NCBI GenBank assembly: GCA_947479995.1
Contig: CANKBT010000104.1
Coordinates: 1 to 9,317, forward strand
Direction: 5' to 3'
Source: Frankiaceae bacterium
Lineage (GTDB): Bacteria > Actinomycetota > Actinomycetes > Mycobacteriales > SCTD01
DNA: 9,317 nucleotides
Shown here: positions 1 to 7,194 of the stretch, piece after piece
Position numbering within the stretch: the first letter of the stretch is position 1
Layout: each line of letters begins with the position of its first letter
The notes under the pieces: generated by a model
Seen by the model: the letters and a program-made list of their open reading frames with translations, nothing else
Told to the model about the DNA's origin: nothing
Databases searched by the model: none
Program-made: the position numbers and the translations under genes

Positions 1-2151
1 GAGGCGGCGAAGCTCACCCGCGTCACCGAGAACATCATCAAGACCACCGGCGGCGCGGCCAACACCACCGCCCAGAACGTCGCCGACCTCGCCGACGCGC
101 TCGAGCGGAAGACCGGCGCCGACGGCGCCGCCATCCAGTCCGGCGCCAACGTCCTGCTGACCTTCACGCAGATCCGCAACGAGGCCGGCAAGGGCAACGA
201 CGTCTTCGACCAGACGGTCGGCATCGCCACCGACATGGCCACGGTCCTCGGCGGCGACGCCTCGACCGCCGCGGTGCAGCTCGGCAAGGCCCTCAACGAC
301 CCCATCAAGGGCATCACCGCGCTCAGCAAGAGCGGCGTCTCCTTCACCGAGCAGCAGAAGGAGCAGATCCGCACCTCCGTCGAGGCCGGCGACACGCTGT
401 CCGCGCAGAAGGTCATCCTCGCCGAGCTGAGCAAGGAGTTCGGCGGCGCCGCCGAGGCCGCGGCGTCACCGACCGACCGGCTCCGCGCGCGCATCGGGCA
501 GCTGCAGGAGGCCGTCGGCACCGCGCTGCTGCCGGTCATCGACCGGGCCGCGACCTTCTTCACCAACCGGGTGGTCCCGGCGTTCGAGTCGGCCAGCACC
601 GTGCTCGCGAACATCGGCCCGGTGGTCGGTGGGGTCGCCACGGCGACGGCCAGCGCCACCGGCTTCGTCGGCGACAACGCCGAGGCCTTCGGGACGCTGG
701 CCGTCGTCATCGGGGCCGCCTACGTGCCAGCGCTGGCGGCCGCGACGCAGGCTCAGGCCGGGGTGCTCAGGCAGAAGCTCGCCGGCTACCTCACGACCGT
801 CGGCGACGCCGCCAAGACGGCGGCCGGCAAGGCGAGCCTCGCGGCCGGAGCCATCGGGCTGCTCGCCGTCGGGCTGTTCCTCGAGTTCCAGAAGGCGAAG
901 CAGTCCGTCGACGCCGCCCGCGACGCCGTCGACCAGATCGCCGACCTCGACACGATCAACCTGTTCGACGACAACGCCGTCGCCGCGGCGCGCACCGGGC
1001 TGCAGGGGCTGCGCGTCACCGCGGACGACCTGCGCGCCAGCATCCGCGCCGGCGACCTGAGTCCCACGTCCAGCGCGCTGCGGGAGATAGGCGACAAGGC
1101 CGACGCCGCCGGGACGCGACTCGGCGAGCTCGACACCCGTCTCGTCGCTCAGCGGCCCCTGGCCGAGGACCTGGCTGGCGCCTTCAGGGTCAGCACGAAG
1201 GAGCTCGGTGCGCTGGCCCTGGCGGCCGGTGTCGACCTCGGCACCGCCACCTTCGACCAGGCCGCAGGGGCCATCACGCGCTACCAGCTGTCGAGCGCCA
1301 CCGCCGCGACGACGACAGGGCAGCTCGCCCTGCAGGCCGAGGTGCTCGGCAGCACGACGGCGTCTGCCGAGCAGAAGACCACCGCCTTCAAGGCGTCGCT
1401 CGACCTGCTCTTCGGCGCGCAGCTGTCCGCCGAGCAGGCCGCCTCGCAGTACGAGGCGGCCGTCGACAACCTCACGCTGTCGCTCGTCGAGAACAATGGC
1501 CAGCTCGACCTCGGCACCGAAGCCGGCCGAGCCTCGCGCGAGTCGATCCGCGGCCTCGTCACCGGACTCGGCGAGCACGTCACCGCCATGCAGACCAACG
1601 GCGCGACGCAGGACCAGCTGCGCGGCGCCCTCAACAAGGGCATCGAGGACTTCCGGGCATCCGCCACCCAGGCGGGCCTCACGGCCGCGCAGGTCGACGC
1701 GCTCGCGGTCGAGTACGGCCTGGTGCCCGAGAACGTCGACACGCTCATCCAGCAGCTCGGCGCGGGGAAGACCATCGGCGAGATCGAGGGCGTCGGCGCC
1801 GCCGCACGCCGACTCGACGGCACGACCGCCACCGTCACGATCACGGCCCGGCAGTTCTTCAACAGCGTCGACGCCGCCCGCAGCCGCACGCCCTACGACG
1901 CTCCGAAGGCGACCGGCGGGCGCATCCAGGCCGGCATGGTCTACAAGGTCGGCGAGCTCGGCACCGAGCTCATCACCCCGACCCGCGACGCCTGGGTGCA
2001 GACCGCCCGCGACACCGAGGCCATGCTCGACGGCACCTCCGGCGGGTCGTCCCGCCCGTCGATCACGAACAACCTCTACGCCGCGCGCGAGGTCGACGTC
2101 GACGTGCTGGCCAACCGCCTCGAGCGCCAGCTCATGGAGGCGGGAGCCTGA
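1..2151 (+). CDS. Phage tail tape measure protein, C-terminal part (5' end outside window)
   Basis: The reading frame is open from base 1, so the start lies upstream; 716 residues are visible. Tape measure proteins set tail length and fill the tail tube. Residues about 100-150 carry the hallmark tape-measure block (DPIKGITALSKSGVSF, followed by a charged helix ending KEFGGAAEA). Next comes a helix with TALLPVIDRAATFF and several hydrophobic stretches (nt about 600-760 and 826-885) of the kind thought to interact with the membrane during DNA ejection. The rest is Ala-rich and helical. Near the C-terminus (nt about 1909-1980) a GGRIQAG...VGELGTELITP motif matches the conserved closing segment of many actinophage tape measures. 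No lysozyme or peptidase domain is visible in this part. The TGA stop overlaps the next ATG by one base (TGATG). An ATG at 235 is in frame but is not the real start, because the family motif context continues upstream of it. Confidence 0.93.
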   Translation, partial: EAAKLTRVTENIIKTTGGAANTTAQNVADLADALERKTGADGAAIQSGANVLLTFTQIRNEAGKGNDVFDQTVGIATDMATVLGGDASTAAVQLGKALNDPIKGITALSKSGVSFTEQQKEQIRTSVEAGDTLSAQKVILAELSKEFGGAAEAAASPTDRLRARIGQLQEAVGTALLPVIDRAATFFTNRVVPAFESASTVLANIGPVVGGVATATASATGFVGDNAEAFGTLAVVIGAAYVPALAAATQAQAGVLRQKLAGYLTTVGDAAKTAAGKASLAAGAIGLLAVGLFLEFQKAKQSVDAARDAVDQIADLDTINLFDDNAVAAARTGLQGLRVTADDLRASIRAGDLSPTSSALREIGDKADAAGTRLGELDTRLVAQRPLAEDLAGAFRVSTKELGALALAAGVDLGTATFDQAAGAITRYQLSSATAATTTGQLALQAEVLGSTTASAEQKTTAFKASLDLLFGAQLSAEQAASQYEAAVDNLTLSLVENNGQLDLGTEAGRASRESIRGLVTGLGEHVTAMQTNGATQDQLRGALNKGIEDFRASATQAGLTAAQVDALAVEYGLVPENVDTLIQQLGAGKTIGEIEGVGAAARRLDGTTATVTITARQFFNSVDAARSRTPYDAPKATGGRIQAGMVYKVGELGTELITPTRDAWVQTARDTEAMLDGTSGGSSRPSITNNLYAAREVDVDVLANRLERQLMEAGA
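2136..2146 (+). promoter_or_regulatory. Shine-Dalgarno for distal tail gene, inside the end of the tape measure gene
   Basis: GGAGG at 2136-2140 and GGGAG at 2142-2146 lie 4-10 nt before the ATG at 2151. They sit in the last codons of the tape measure gene and support the 2151 start. Confidence 0.6.
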
Positions 2152-3032
2152 TGCTGCTGTCCTTCGCCGCCGAGGTCGCGGCCGCCGGCGGCTCAGTCGA
2201 GCTGGCCGTCGGCGACCGCGTCATGGTGCTGCACGGCGCCGACGATCGCGCGACCCTCAAGGTCGACCTCGGCTTCCCGGTCGTCCGCGACGTCGTCGCC
2301 GACCTCACCGACCGCTCCGGCACGCGCGACACCACCGCACTGCACGGCGCCCGGGCCATCACGCTCGACCTCGTCTTCTTCGACGAGCGCCGGCACGCGC
2401 TGCTCGACGAACTGCGCAGCTACTGCCACCCGGCGCAGCGGCCCGTGCTGACCCTGCAGCACCCGGAGTGGGACAGCCCGCGTCGGGTCGTGCTGCGCGC
2501 CGACAGCCAGTCCGCACCGCTGTCGGCCGACGGCGGCTGGGCGCTCGAGGTGTCGGCCTCGTGGGTCGCGCCGTCCGGTCTGCTCGAAGGCGTCGACGAG
2601 ATGGCCGCCACGATCATGGCGTCGGGCGGCGCGGGCTCGGTCGGCATCCGCTACCCCGTGCGCTACCCGGTCCGCTACACCCCGGGCGGCGGCGGCGGCG
2701 TGGTCACGGTCAGCAACCCCGGCTCCGCGCCGGCCTCCCCCGTCGCCCGGCTCTACGGCCCGCACACCGGCCCGCAGATCACCCGCGACGGCGGGGGCAC
2801 CCTCGCCTTCCCGGGCCTGGCCATCGCCGCCGGCGACTACCTCGAGGTCGACTTCGCCGCTCGCACCGCCCGCGTCAACGGGCTGCCCGACGCCTCGCGG
2901 TACGGCGCCCTCGACTTCGCCGGGGCCACCTGGTGGGACCTGCCGCCCGGCGAGTCGGCGGTGCGCTTCACGCCCGACGCGTACTCCGGCGCGGCGCAGG
3001 CCGTCCTGACCTACCGCCCCGCCTACCTGTGA
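2151..3032 (+). CDS. Distal tail protein (Dit-like phage tail protein)
   Basis: A 293-residue protein encoded directly after the tape measure gene, the usual place for the distal tail protein that caps the tail tube and anchors the tip. Residues about 20-140 fit a Dit-like N-terminal domain: a strand-rich start, then SGTRDTTALHGARAITLDLVFF followed by a helix (RRHALLDELRSYC), a pattern common in actinophage tail proteins. Residues about 183-290 form a second beta-rich module with SNPGSAPASPVARLYGP, AAGDYLEVDF and WWDLPPGESAVRF. This corresponds to the C-terminal domain (galectin-like in solved relatives) of siphovirus tail proteins. Between the two lies an odd linker with a three-fold RYPV/RYTP repeat and five glycines (residues 167-182). 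The ATG overlaps the upstream stop by one base and has a good Shine-Dalgarno. The family role is well supported; the exact name varies between annotations. Confidence 0.85.
   Translation: MLLSFAAEVAAAGGSVELAVGDRVMVLHGADDRATLKVDLGFPVVRDVVADLTDRSGTRDTTALHGARAITLDLVFFDERRHALLDELRSYCHPAQRPVLTLQHPEWDSPRRVVLRADSQSAPLSADGGWALEVSASWVAPSGLLEGVDEMAATIMASGGAGSVGIRYPVRYPVRYTPGGGGGVVTVSNPGSAPASPVARLYGPHTGPQITRDGGGTLAFPGLAIAAGDYLEVDFAARTARVNGLPDASRYGALDFAGATWWDLPPGESAVRFTPDAYSGAAQAVLTYRPAYL
2649..2699 (+). repeat. Triple RYPV-type repeat and Gly5 linker within the distal tail gene
   Basis: Three consecutive 12-nt units at 2649-2684 encode RYPV, RYPV and RYTP and are followed by five GGC codons (2685-2699). 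The units differ mainly at third positions, so the protein repeat is clearer than the DNA repeat. It lies exactly between the two predicted domains of the distal tail protein and probably acts as a spacer. Confidence 0.8.
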
Positions 3033-3035
3033 GGA
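3031..3035 (+). promoter_or_regulatory. Shine-Dalgarno deciding the GTG start at 3043
   Basis: GAGGA lies 7 nt before the GTG at 3043 and overlaps the stop of the previous gene. It supports use of this GTG rather than a downstream codon. Confidence 0.6.
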
Positions 3036-3042
3036 CGACGCC

Positions 3043-3936
3043 GTGACCCTCATCCGCCCGCTGTACATGCAGGCCGCCGCCGGCGACGAGGGCTTCGACG
3101 TCTCCGCCACCGAGCACCGCGCCTTCGTGCAGGCCGCGCTGTCCGAGGGCGTCGTCGGGCCCGGCGACTACGCCGTCACCCCGCGCGCCGCCGGCGCCAA
3201 CTTCACCGTCGAGGTCGCCCCCGGCCTGGCCGTCGTCTACGGCGACACCGTCGCCAACCAGGGCGCCTACCTCCTGCGCTCGACCGCCGTCGAGAGCCTG
3301 CCCATCCCCGCCGCACCGCCCTCCGGCAGCCGCGTTCACCGCGTCATCGCGCGCGTGCGGGACCGCAGCGCCGACGGCACCGTCCCGGCCGGCACCTACG
3401 ACCAGGTCCTCGAGGTCCTCGCCGACACCGGCAGCGGCACCCCGCCGCAGCCCGACAGCGCGATCACCCTCGGGCTCGTCACCGTCAGCGCTGGCGCCGC
3501 GAGCATCACCGCCGCGGCCATCGCCTCGCGCCGCACTCTCGCCCGGCTGCCGGCCTCCCTGGCGTTCCAGCAGTCCGGCCTGGCGGGCGAGACCAGCGCC
3601 AACAACAGCATCGGCCTCGCGCCCGTCACTGCCGTCCCGCCGCTGCCCTACGCCGCCTGGCACCTCGTCACCGTCCGTCACTACATCAGCCAGACCGTCG
3701 CCGACGACGAGTTCCGCGCCACCGTCGTCCGCGAGGGCGGCGTCCCGATCGGCGGCGCCATCAGCCGCGGCGCACGCCGCTGGACCGCCGACTTCCACGT
3801 CGCCCGGCAGGTCCCGGCCAACACCCCCGGCATCACCTACCAGCCGCTGCTGTACCGCGAGGAGGGCACCGGCACCGCGTCCTTCGTCGCCGACCCGATC
3901 TACTCGCAGTACGAGGTGCGGGTCGTGCCGGCGTGA
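3043..3936 (+). CDS. Minor tail / baseplate protein with C-terminal beta-sandwich
   Basis: A 297-residue protein. The N-terminal half (TLIRPLYMQAAAGDEGFDV, then a helix ending LSEGVVGPGDYAVTP, then FTVEVAPGLAVVYG and RVHRVIARVRDRS) has the layout of a common actinophage minor tail protein. In that layout a short helix is followed by a strand-rich domain, with an ADGTVPAGTYDQVLEVLADTG segment. The C-terminal half (about 180-297) is a separate strand-rich domain (WHLVTVRHYISQTVADDEF, a middle RGARRWTADFHV segment, final YEVRVVPA), plausibly a receptor-binding or structural beta-sandwich. It sits between the distal tail and hub genes, so it is probably part of the tail tip. The GTG start at 3043 has a GAGGA Shine-Dalgarno. 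The gene ends in a GTGA overlap with the hub gene. The tail assignment rests on context plus the family-like N-terminus; the receptor role is inference. Confidence 0.75.
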   Translation: MTLIRPLYMQAAAGDEGFDVSATEHRAFVQAALSEGVVGPGDYAVTPRAAGANFTVEVAPGLAVVYGDTVANQGAYLLRSTAVESLPIPAAPPSGSRVHRVIARVRDRSADGTVPAGTYDQVLEVLADTGSGTPPQPDSAITLGLVTVSAGAASITAAAIASRRTLARLPASLAFQQSGLAGETSANNSIGLAPVTAVPPLPYAAWHLVTVRHYISQTVADDEFRATVVREGGVPIGGAISRGARRWTADFHVARQVPANTPGITYQPLLYREEGTGTASFVADPIYSQYEVRVVPA

Positions 3937-5021
3937 CGTGGAAGTGGATCGTCGGCCCGGCCGCCGGCGGCTACACCGACGAGCTGACCGAGGCCCGCGG
4001 GCGCAAGGCGACGTTCCGGCTGACCGAGCCGTCGACGACGTCGTGCTCGATCGACGGCCGGCACGAGCAGGCCCGCCTCATCGACGAGCTCAGCACTGAC
4101 CTGCACGTCCTGCGCGACGGCAAGCAGCTGCTCCGCGCCCGCGTCGGCTCAACCACCGACGACGGCGACGACACCTCGCACGCGGTGGCGGTCAACGCCT
4201 TCGACTACCGCGAGCTGCTGCGTCGCCGGCTTCTGTATGCCGACAGCACCCTGATGTACGCCGGCGCCGACCAGGCGGACATCGTCTGGGCGCTCGTCAG
4301 CGACACCCAGGCCCGGACGGGCGGCCACCTCGGCATCGCTCGCGGTCGCGGCACCAGCACCGGCCGGCGCCGCGACCGGACCTACGAGCCGGGCAACAGC
4401 ATCGGCAGCCGCATCGACGAGCTCGCCGCGGTCATCGACGGCTTCGACTGGGACGTGCTGCCCACCACCCCGTCAGCCCTGAGCCTCGACGTCTTCTACC
4501 CGCAGCGCGGCACCGACCGCGGCGAGGTGCTCGACTACGGCCGCGCCGTCGCCCGCTTCCAGCGCACCGTCGACCCCCGCGAGTACGCCAACGCCGGCCG
4601 CTACTCCGGCGGCGAGGGCACCACCGCCGTGACCCGCGAAGCGCCCGACCTCGCGTCGCGCGCCGAGGGGCGCTGGGACACCCAGCAGGGCGACACCGAC
4701 CTCACCCAGCAGGCCGCGCTCGCTGAGCGCGCCGACTCCCTCGCCGTCACCGCCCGCACCCTGACGCCCTCGTACACGCTCGCGCTCGCCGACGGATGGT
4801 GGCAGGGCCCGGACCACGTGTGGCTCGGCGACACCTGCCGCGTCGTCATCCACTCCGGCCGGCTCGCGGTCGACACCGCGCTCCGCGTCGTCGAGCTCAC
4901 CGCCGACGTCGACGAGAGCGGCGAGGAGCGCATCAGCGTGACGCTCGGCGCTCCGCCGCTGAGCGCCGTCCGCCGCCAGCGCGAGCAGGCCTCGCGCCTC
5001 ACCACCCTCGAGAGGCGCTGA
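3933..5021 (+). CDS. Tail hub protein, Gp37-like minor tail protein
   Basis: A 362-residue protein resembling the siphovirus 'ReqiPepy6 Gp37-like' family found in actinophages, a tail-hub or Tal-like protein that closes the tube below the distal tail ring. Visible features in order: an N-terminal strand-rich module with a TFRLTEPSTTSCSIDG segment (residues 27-42), the typical AFDYRELLRRRLLY segment (89-102), ADQADIVWALVSDTQA (112-127), a YEPGNSIGSRIDELAAVIDGFDWDV stretch (151-175), an FYPQRG segment (188-193), and a C-terminal strand region ending in an Arg-rich helix. The GTG start overlaps the upstream stop by 4 nt (GTGA) and has no good Shine-Dalgarno, which suggests translational coupling. 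No catalytic motif is visible, so this is a structural hub rather than a tail-tip hydrolase. Confidence 0.82.
   Translation: MTWKWIVGPAAGGYTDELTEARGRKATFRLTEPSTTSCSIDGRHEQARLIDELSTDLHVLRDGKQLLRARVGSTTDDGDDTSHAVAVNAFDYRELLRRRLLYADSTLMYAGADQADIVWALVSDTQARTGGHLGIARGRGTSTGRRRDRTYEPGNSIGSRIDELAAVIDGFDWDVLPTTPSALSLDVFYPQRGTDRGEVLDYGRAVARFQRTVDPREYANAGRYSGGEGTTAVTREAPDLASRAEGRWDTQQGDTDLTQQAALAERADSLAVTARTLTPSYTLALADGWWQGPDHVWLGDTCRVVIHSGRLAVDTALRVVELTADVDESGEERISVTLGAPPLSAVRRQREQASRLTTLERR
5010..5015 (+). promoter_or_regulatory. Shine-Dalgarno deciding the ATG start at 5024
   Basis: GAGAGG lies 8 nt before the ATG at 5024 and overlaps the last codons of the hub gene. The reading frame is open back to 4796, but that stretch is Arg/Pro-rich shadow sequence over the hub gene. 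This site makes 5024 the start. Confidence 0.65.
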
Positions 5022-5023
5022 CC

Positions 5024-5821
5024 ATGCCGCAGGGCAAGAGCATCCCCACCACCGCCATCACCCCCGAGGGCGACGTCCTGCCCGGGCAGATGCTCGCCGT
5101 CGCGGGCCCCAACGGCTACGCCGGCCAGGTCACGACAAGCGACAGCGGCGTCTTCCAGCTCCTCGACGTCCCGGCCGGCACCTACCAGGTCGGCATCGGC
5201 ACCCGCACCGAGACCGTCGAGGTCCTGCCCTACGACGCCTACGGCCTCGACCTCGACACGCTGCTCGACGACGCCGGCCGCTTCGCCACGCCCGGGCCGC
5301 TCGCCACCCGCCCCGCCGCCACCGCCTACGGCCGCGGCGTCTACTTCGCGCTCGACGACAACGGCGGCACCCTCTACGTCAGCGACGGCACGACCTGGCG
5401 AGCCGCCAGCCCCGGCGCGGCCGCCGCCAGCGGCGCGCTGCTCGCCCGATACGGCACCAGCACCGCCTTCTCCACCGGCTCCACCACCTACGTCGACGTG
5501 CCCGGCCTGACCGCGCTGGCCGTCACCGGCTGGGGCGGCGACATCGACATGCACATCGACCTGCCGCTCGGCAGCAGCGCCACCACCAGCCGCACCATCG
5601 TGCGCATCGTCGACGACCTCGGCCTCGAGGTCCTTGCCTGGCCCACCGCCTTCGCCCGCAGCGACGGCTCCGTCTGGCTCAAGGTCACCCGCACCCTGCC
5701 GCTGCTCGCCGCCGGCGTGACCCGCACCTACCGCGTGCAGATGCTCGCCAACGGCGGCGGCACCGCCCGCCTCGACGCCGCCGGCACCAACCCCGCCGCC
5801 GTCACCTTCCGGCGCGCCTGA
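5024..5821 (+). CDS. Tail fibre protein with carboxypeptidase-regulatory-like N-terminal domain
   Basis: A 265-residue protein. Residues about 9-68 look like a prealbumin/carboxypeptidase regulatory-like beta domain (ITPEGDVLPGQMLAVAGPNG, then SDSGVFQLLDVPAGTYQVGI). Residues about 96-130 are a short spacer motif widespread in phage fibres (RPAATAYGRGVYFALDDN, then GTLYVSDGTTWRAAS). The C-terminal 125 residues (TGSTTYVDVPGL, a DMHIDLPLGSSATTSRTIVRI strand region, AAGVTRTYRVQM) resemble a fibre-tip beta-sandwich. The order attachment domain, spacer, tip domain fits a short adsorption fibre fixed to the hub encoded just upstream. The start at 5024 is 2 nt after the hub stop and has a GAGAGG Shine-Dalgarno. 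The next gene begins after a single base. The receptor it binds cannot be told from sequence. Confidence 0.72.
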   Translation: MPQGKSIPTTAITPEGDVLPGQMLAVAGPNGYAGQVTTSDSGVFQLLDVPAGTYQVGIGTRTETVEVLPYDAYGLDLDTLLDDAGRFATPGPLATRPAATAYGRGVYFALDDNGGTLYVSDGTTWRAASPGAAAASGALLARYGTSTAFSTGSTTYVDVPGLTALAVTGWGGDIDMHIDLPLGSSATTSRTIVRIVDDLGLEVLAWPTAFARSDGSVWLKVTRTLPLLAAGVTRTYRVQMLANGGGTARLDAAGTNPAAVTFRRA

Positions 5822-5822
5822 C

Positions 5823-6626
5823 GTGGCCGTCGTCCGGCAGCTCATCGACGGCTACAGCCAGGCGGCCCCGACCGACCGGCTGCTCGTGCAGCGCCGCGCC
5901 GGCTACCACCCCACCGGCGGGATGCCCGTCGTCCTGTACTGCCACAGCGCCGGCGGCAGCGCCGTCGAGCCCGCCACCTTCATCAGCCCCGCGGCGCCCG
6001 CCAACAGCACCGTCGACCGCCTCGTGCGCGCGATCGCCGAGGCCGGCTACCTCGTCGTCGCCGGCGACTTCGGCCTTCGCTCCAATCCGGGCGACGTCCT
6101 GTTCCCGGCCCGCCTGTTCGGCAACGACGAGGCCCTCGCTCGGATGGCCGACGCGCTGACCTGGGCCCGCAGTAAGGGCGGCGGGCGCGGCGGCCCCGCG
6201 CAGGTCATGGGGTTCAGCATGGGCGGCGGCGCGGCGCAGGCCTTCGCCGTCAACTACCCGGCCGACGTCGCCAGCCTGAGCCTGTTCGCGCCCGTCTGCT
6301 CGCTGCAGGACTTCGCCGCCAACAACCGCGCCGGCCAGGCGCCCGCGGTGAACGCCGCCTACGGCGGCACCTACGTCGACGCCACGCACGGACCGCTGCA
6401 CAGCCCCGTGCGCTTCGCCGCCCAGCCGAGCGTGCCGGCCGACCTGTGGTTCTCGCAGATCGACACCACCTGCCTGCCGCAGTTCTGCCAGCAGGTGGCC
6501 ACCGCCTACGGCGACCGGGTCACCGTGCACGACATCCCCGGCGAGCACGGCACCAACGCACAGGTCGCAGCCATCAACCCGGCTGACGTCGTCGCGTTCC
6601 TCGACGCCCACCGCCCCGCCGCGTGA
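5823..6626 (+). CDS. Alpha/beta hydrolase (putative serine esterase) at the tail/lysis boundary
   Basis: A 267-residue alpha/beta-hydrolase-fold protein. The first strand and oxyanion region read PVVLYCHSAGGSA (35-47). The nucleophile elbow is GFSMG with Ser132, in VMGFSMGGGAAQAF. The likely acid is Asp214 (WFSQIDTTC) and the likely base His242 (IPGEHGTN), so the triad appears complete and correctly ordered. A cap-like insert lies between about 155 and 205. There is no signal peptide or membrane segment. The nucleophile motif is not the GYSQG type of cutinases and of mycobacteriophage LysB, so mycolyl-arabinogalactan esterase activity should not be assumed. The position after the fibre and before the membrane-protein block allows two roles: a tail-bound enzyme acting on surface polymer or acyl groups, or an accessory lysis esterase. 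The GTG start lies one base after the fibre stop, with no clear Shine-Dalgarno. The fold is well supported; the substrate is unknown. Confidence 0.85.
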   Translation: MAVVRQLIDGYSQAAPTDRLLVQRRAGYHPTGGMPVVLYCHSAGGSAVEPATFISPAAPANSTVDRLVRAIAEAGYLVVAGDFGLRSNPGDVLFPARLFGNDEALARMADALTWARSKGGGRGGPAQVMGFSMGGGAAQAFAVNYPADVASLSLFAPVCSLQDFAANNRAGQAPAVNAAYGGTYVDATHGPLHSPVRFAAQPSVPADLWFSQIDTTCLPQFCQQVATAYGDRVTVHDIPGEHGTNAQVAAINPADVVAFLDAHRPAA

Positions 6627-6641
6627 GCACCTGACCCTGAC

Positions 6642-6648
6642 GGGAGAG
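6642..6648 (+). promoter_or_regulatory. Shine-Dalgarno for the small membrane protein at 6653
   Basis: GGGAGAG lies in the 26-nt gap after the hydrolase gene and 4 nt before the GTG at 6653. An ATG at 6651 is nearer still, but it opens only a 34-codon frame without membrane segments, so the GTG is preferred. I see no hairpin or promoter in this gap. Confidence 0.6.
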
Positions 6649-6652
6649 CGAT

Positions 6653-6862
6653 GTGCGTGACGGCCTGTCCCCCGTGCTGCTCGGCCAGCTCGTCGTGCTT
6701 GTCGCCCTCTGCGGCTTCGTCTACGGCGTCGTCACCAGCGACCCCGCGGTCATGACCGGCTGCGGCGGCCTGATGGTGAGCATGGGCGGTCTTGGCGCCT
6801 ACCGCTGGCTCGCGCGCACCCCCGACCCAGCCCAGCCGACCCCGCCGGGAGGCAGCACATGA
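6653..6862 (+). CDS. Small two-segment membrane protein, holin-like
   Basis: A 69-residue protein with two hydrophobic segments: about 8-28 (VLLGQLVVLVALCGFVYGVV) and about 32-54 (AVMTGCGGLMVSMGGLGAYR, Gly/Met-rich). A short hydrophilic Pro-rich tail follows. Size and two-helix hairpin layout fit a small phage holin or holin modulator, but no specific family signature is recognised. Start choice: GTG at 6653 with a GGGAGAG site upstream. It overlaps the next gene by ATGA. Because a more typical holin is encoded at 8472, this could be an antiholin, a second holin or an unrelated membrane protein. Confidence 0.62.
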   Translation: MRDGLSPVLLGQLVVLVALCGFVYGVVTSDPAVMTGCGGLMVSMGGLGAYRWLARTPDPAQPTPPGGST

Positions 6863-7194
6863 CCGTGCTCTTCGACGCCCTGCGCATCGCCGTCGCCTGC
6901 GCAGGCCTGCTCGGCGTCGCCGTCGGCGGCGCCCTCTACCTCGCCACCCGACGCGCCCCCGACGGCGAGTGGCAGCGCACCGTCAGCGCCGACGCCAAGG
7001 CCGCTCGCGCCATCGCCTGGGCGCTGCTGGGCGGCAGCGGCTGCGGCGCCACCCTCGCCATCGACCAGGCGCTGCGCGTCGGCGACGGCACCGTCACCTG
7101 GCGCCTCGCCCCGACCGTCGTCTTCACCGCCGCGCTCGTCTACGGCGTCACCGCCCTGGCCCTGCGCGGCGCCCGGAAGCGGCAGCGCGCGTGA
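6859..7194 (+). CDS. Small membrane protein, three predicted segments
   Basis: A 111-residue protein with hydrophobic segments at about 8-30 (IAVACAGLLGVAVGGALYLA), 49-68 (AIAWALLGGSGCGATLAI) and 84-102 (APTVVFTAALVYGVTALAL), and a basic C-terminus (RGARKRQRA). The ATG is supported by GGGAGG at 6847-6852, 6 nt upstream and inside the previous gene. It overlaps both neighbours by 4 nt (ATGA and GTGA). No named family is recognised. The location in the lysis block and the pairing with the 69-residue membrane protein suggest a role in membrane permeabilisation or its control, which is inference only. Confidence 0.7.
   Translation: MTVLFDALRIAVACAGLLGVAVGGALYLATRRAPDGEWQRTVSADAKAARAIAWALLGGSGCGATLAIDQALRVGDGTVTWRLAPTVVFTAALVYGVTALALRGARKRQRA

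Noticed and set aside
466..1578. Long minus-strand open frame (370 codons) opposite the tape measure gene
   Set aside because: Gly/Arg/Ala-rich with no motif, and lies fully within a well-supported plus-strand gene. Open antisense frames are expected when third positions are almost all G or C.
1208..3046. Plus-strand open frame of 612 codons spanning the tape measure/distal tail junction
   Set aside because: Dominated by Arg, Pro, Ser and Ala, with no domain; it is the shadow frame of two recognisable genes.
2193..3798. Minus-strand open frames opposite the distal tail and minor tail genes
   Set aside because: Low-complexity Gly/Ala/Val/Arg translation and no recognisable motif or ribosome site.
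4796..5023. N-terminal extension of the fibre gene to a start at 4796
   Set aside because: The extension is Arg-rich shadow sequence over the hub gene, while ATG 5024 has a good Shine-Dalgarno and begins the recognisable domain.
5024..5821. Diversity-generating retroelement variable region in the fibre gene
   Set aside because: No template-repeat copy, reverse transcriptase or adenine-biased variable segment is seen in the window.
4601..5845. Minus-strand open frame of 414 codons across hub and fibre genes
   Set aside because: Extreme Gly/Ala/Val composition and it crosses a gene boundary on the other strand; same G+C artefact.
6623..6634. Three-codon minimal ORF (GTG AGC ACC TGA) overlapping the hydrolase stop
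   Set aside because: It resembles the GTGAGCAC starts at 7191 and 8472, but is most likely a chance consequence of the stop context.
6627..6652. Promoter or terminator in the gap after the hydrolase gene
   Set aside because: Only 26 nt, with no stable hairpin, T-tract or -10/-35 pattern that I can see; it carries just a Shine-Dalgarno.
6651..6755. ATG at 6651 opening a 34-codon Cys/Ser-rich frame
   Set aside because: The overlapping GTG frame at 6653 encodes two clear membrane segments and couples to the next gene; the Cys-rich frame has no supporting feature.
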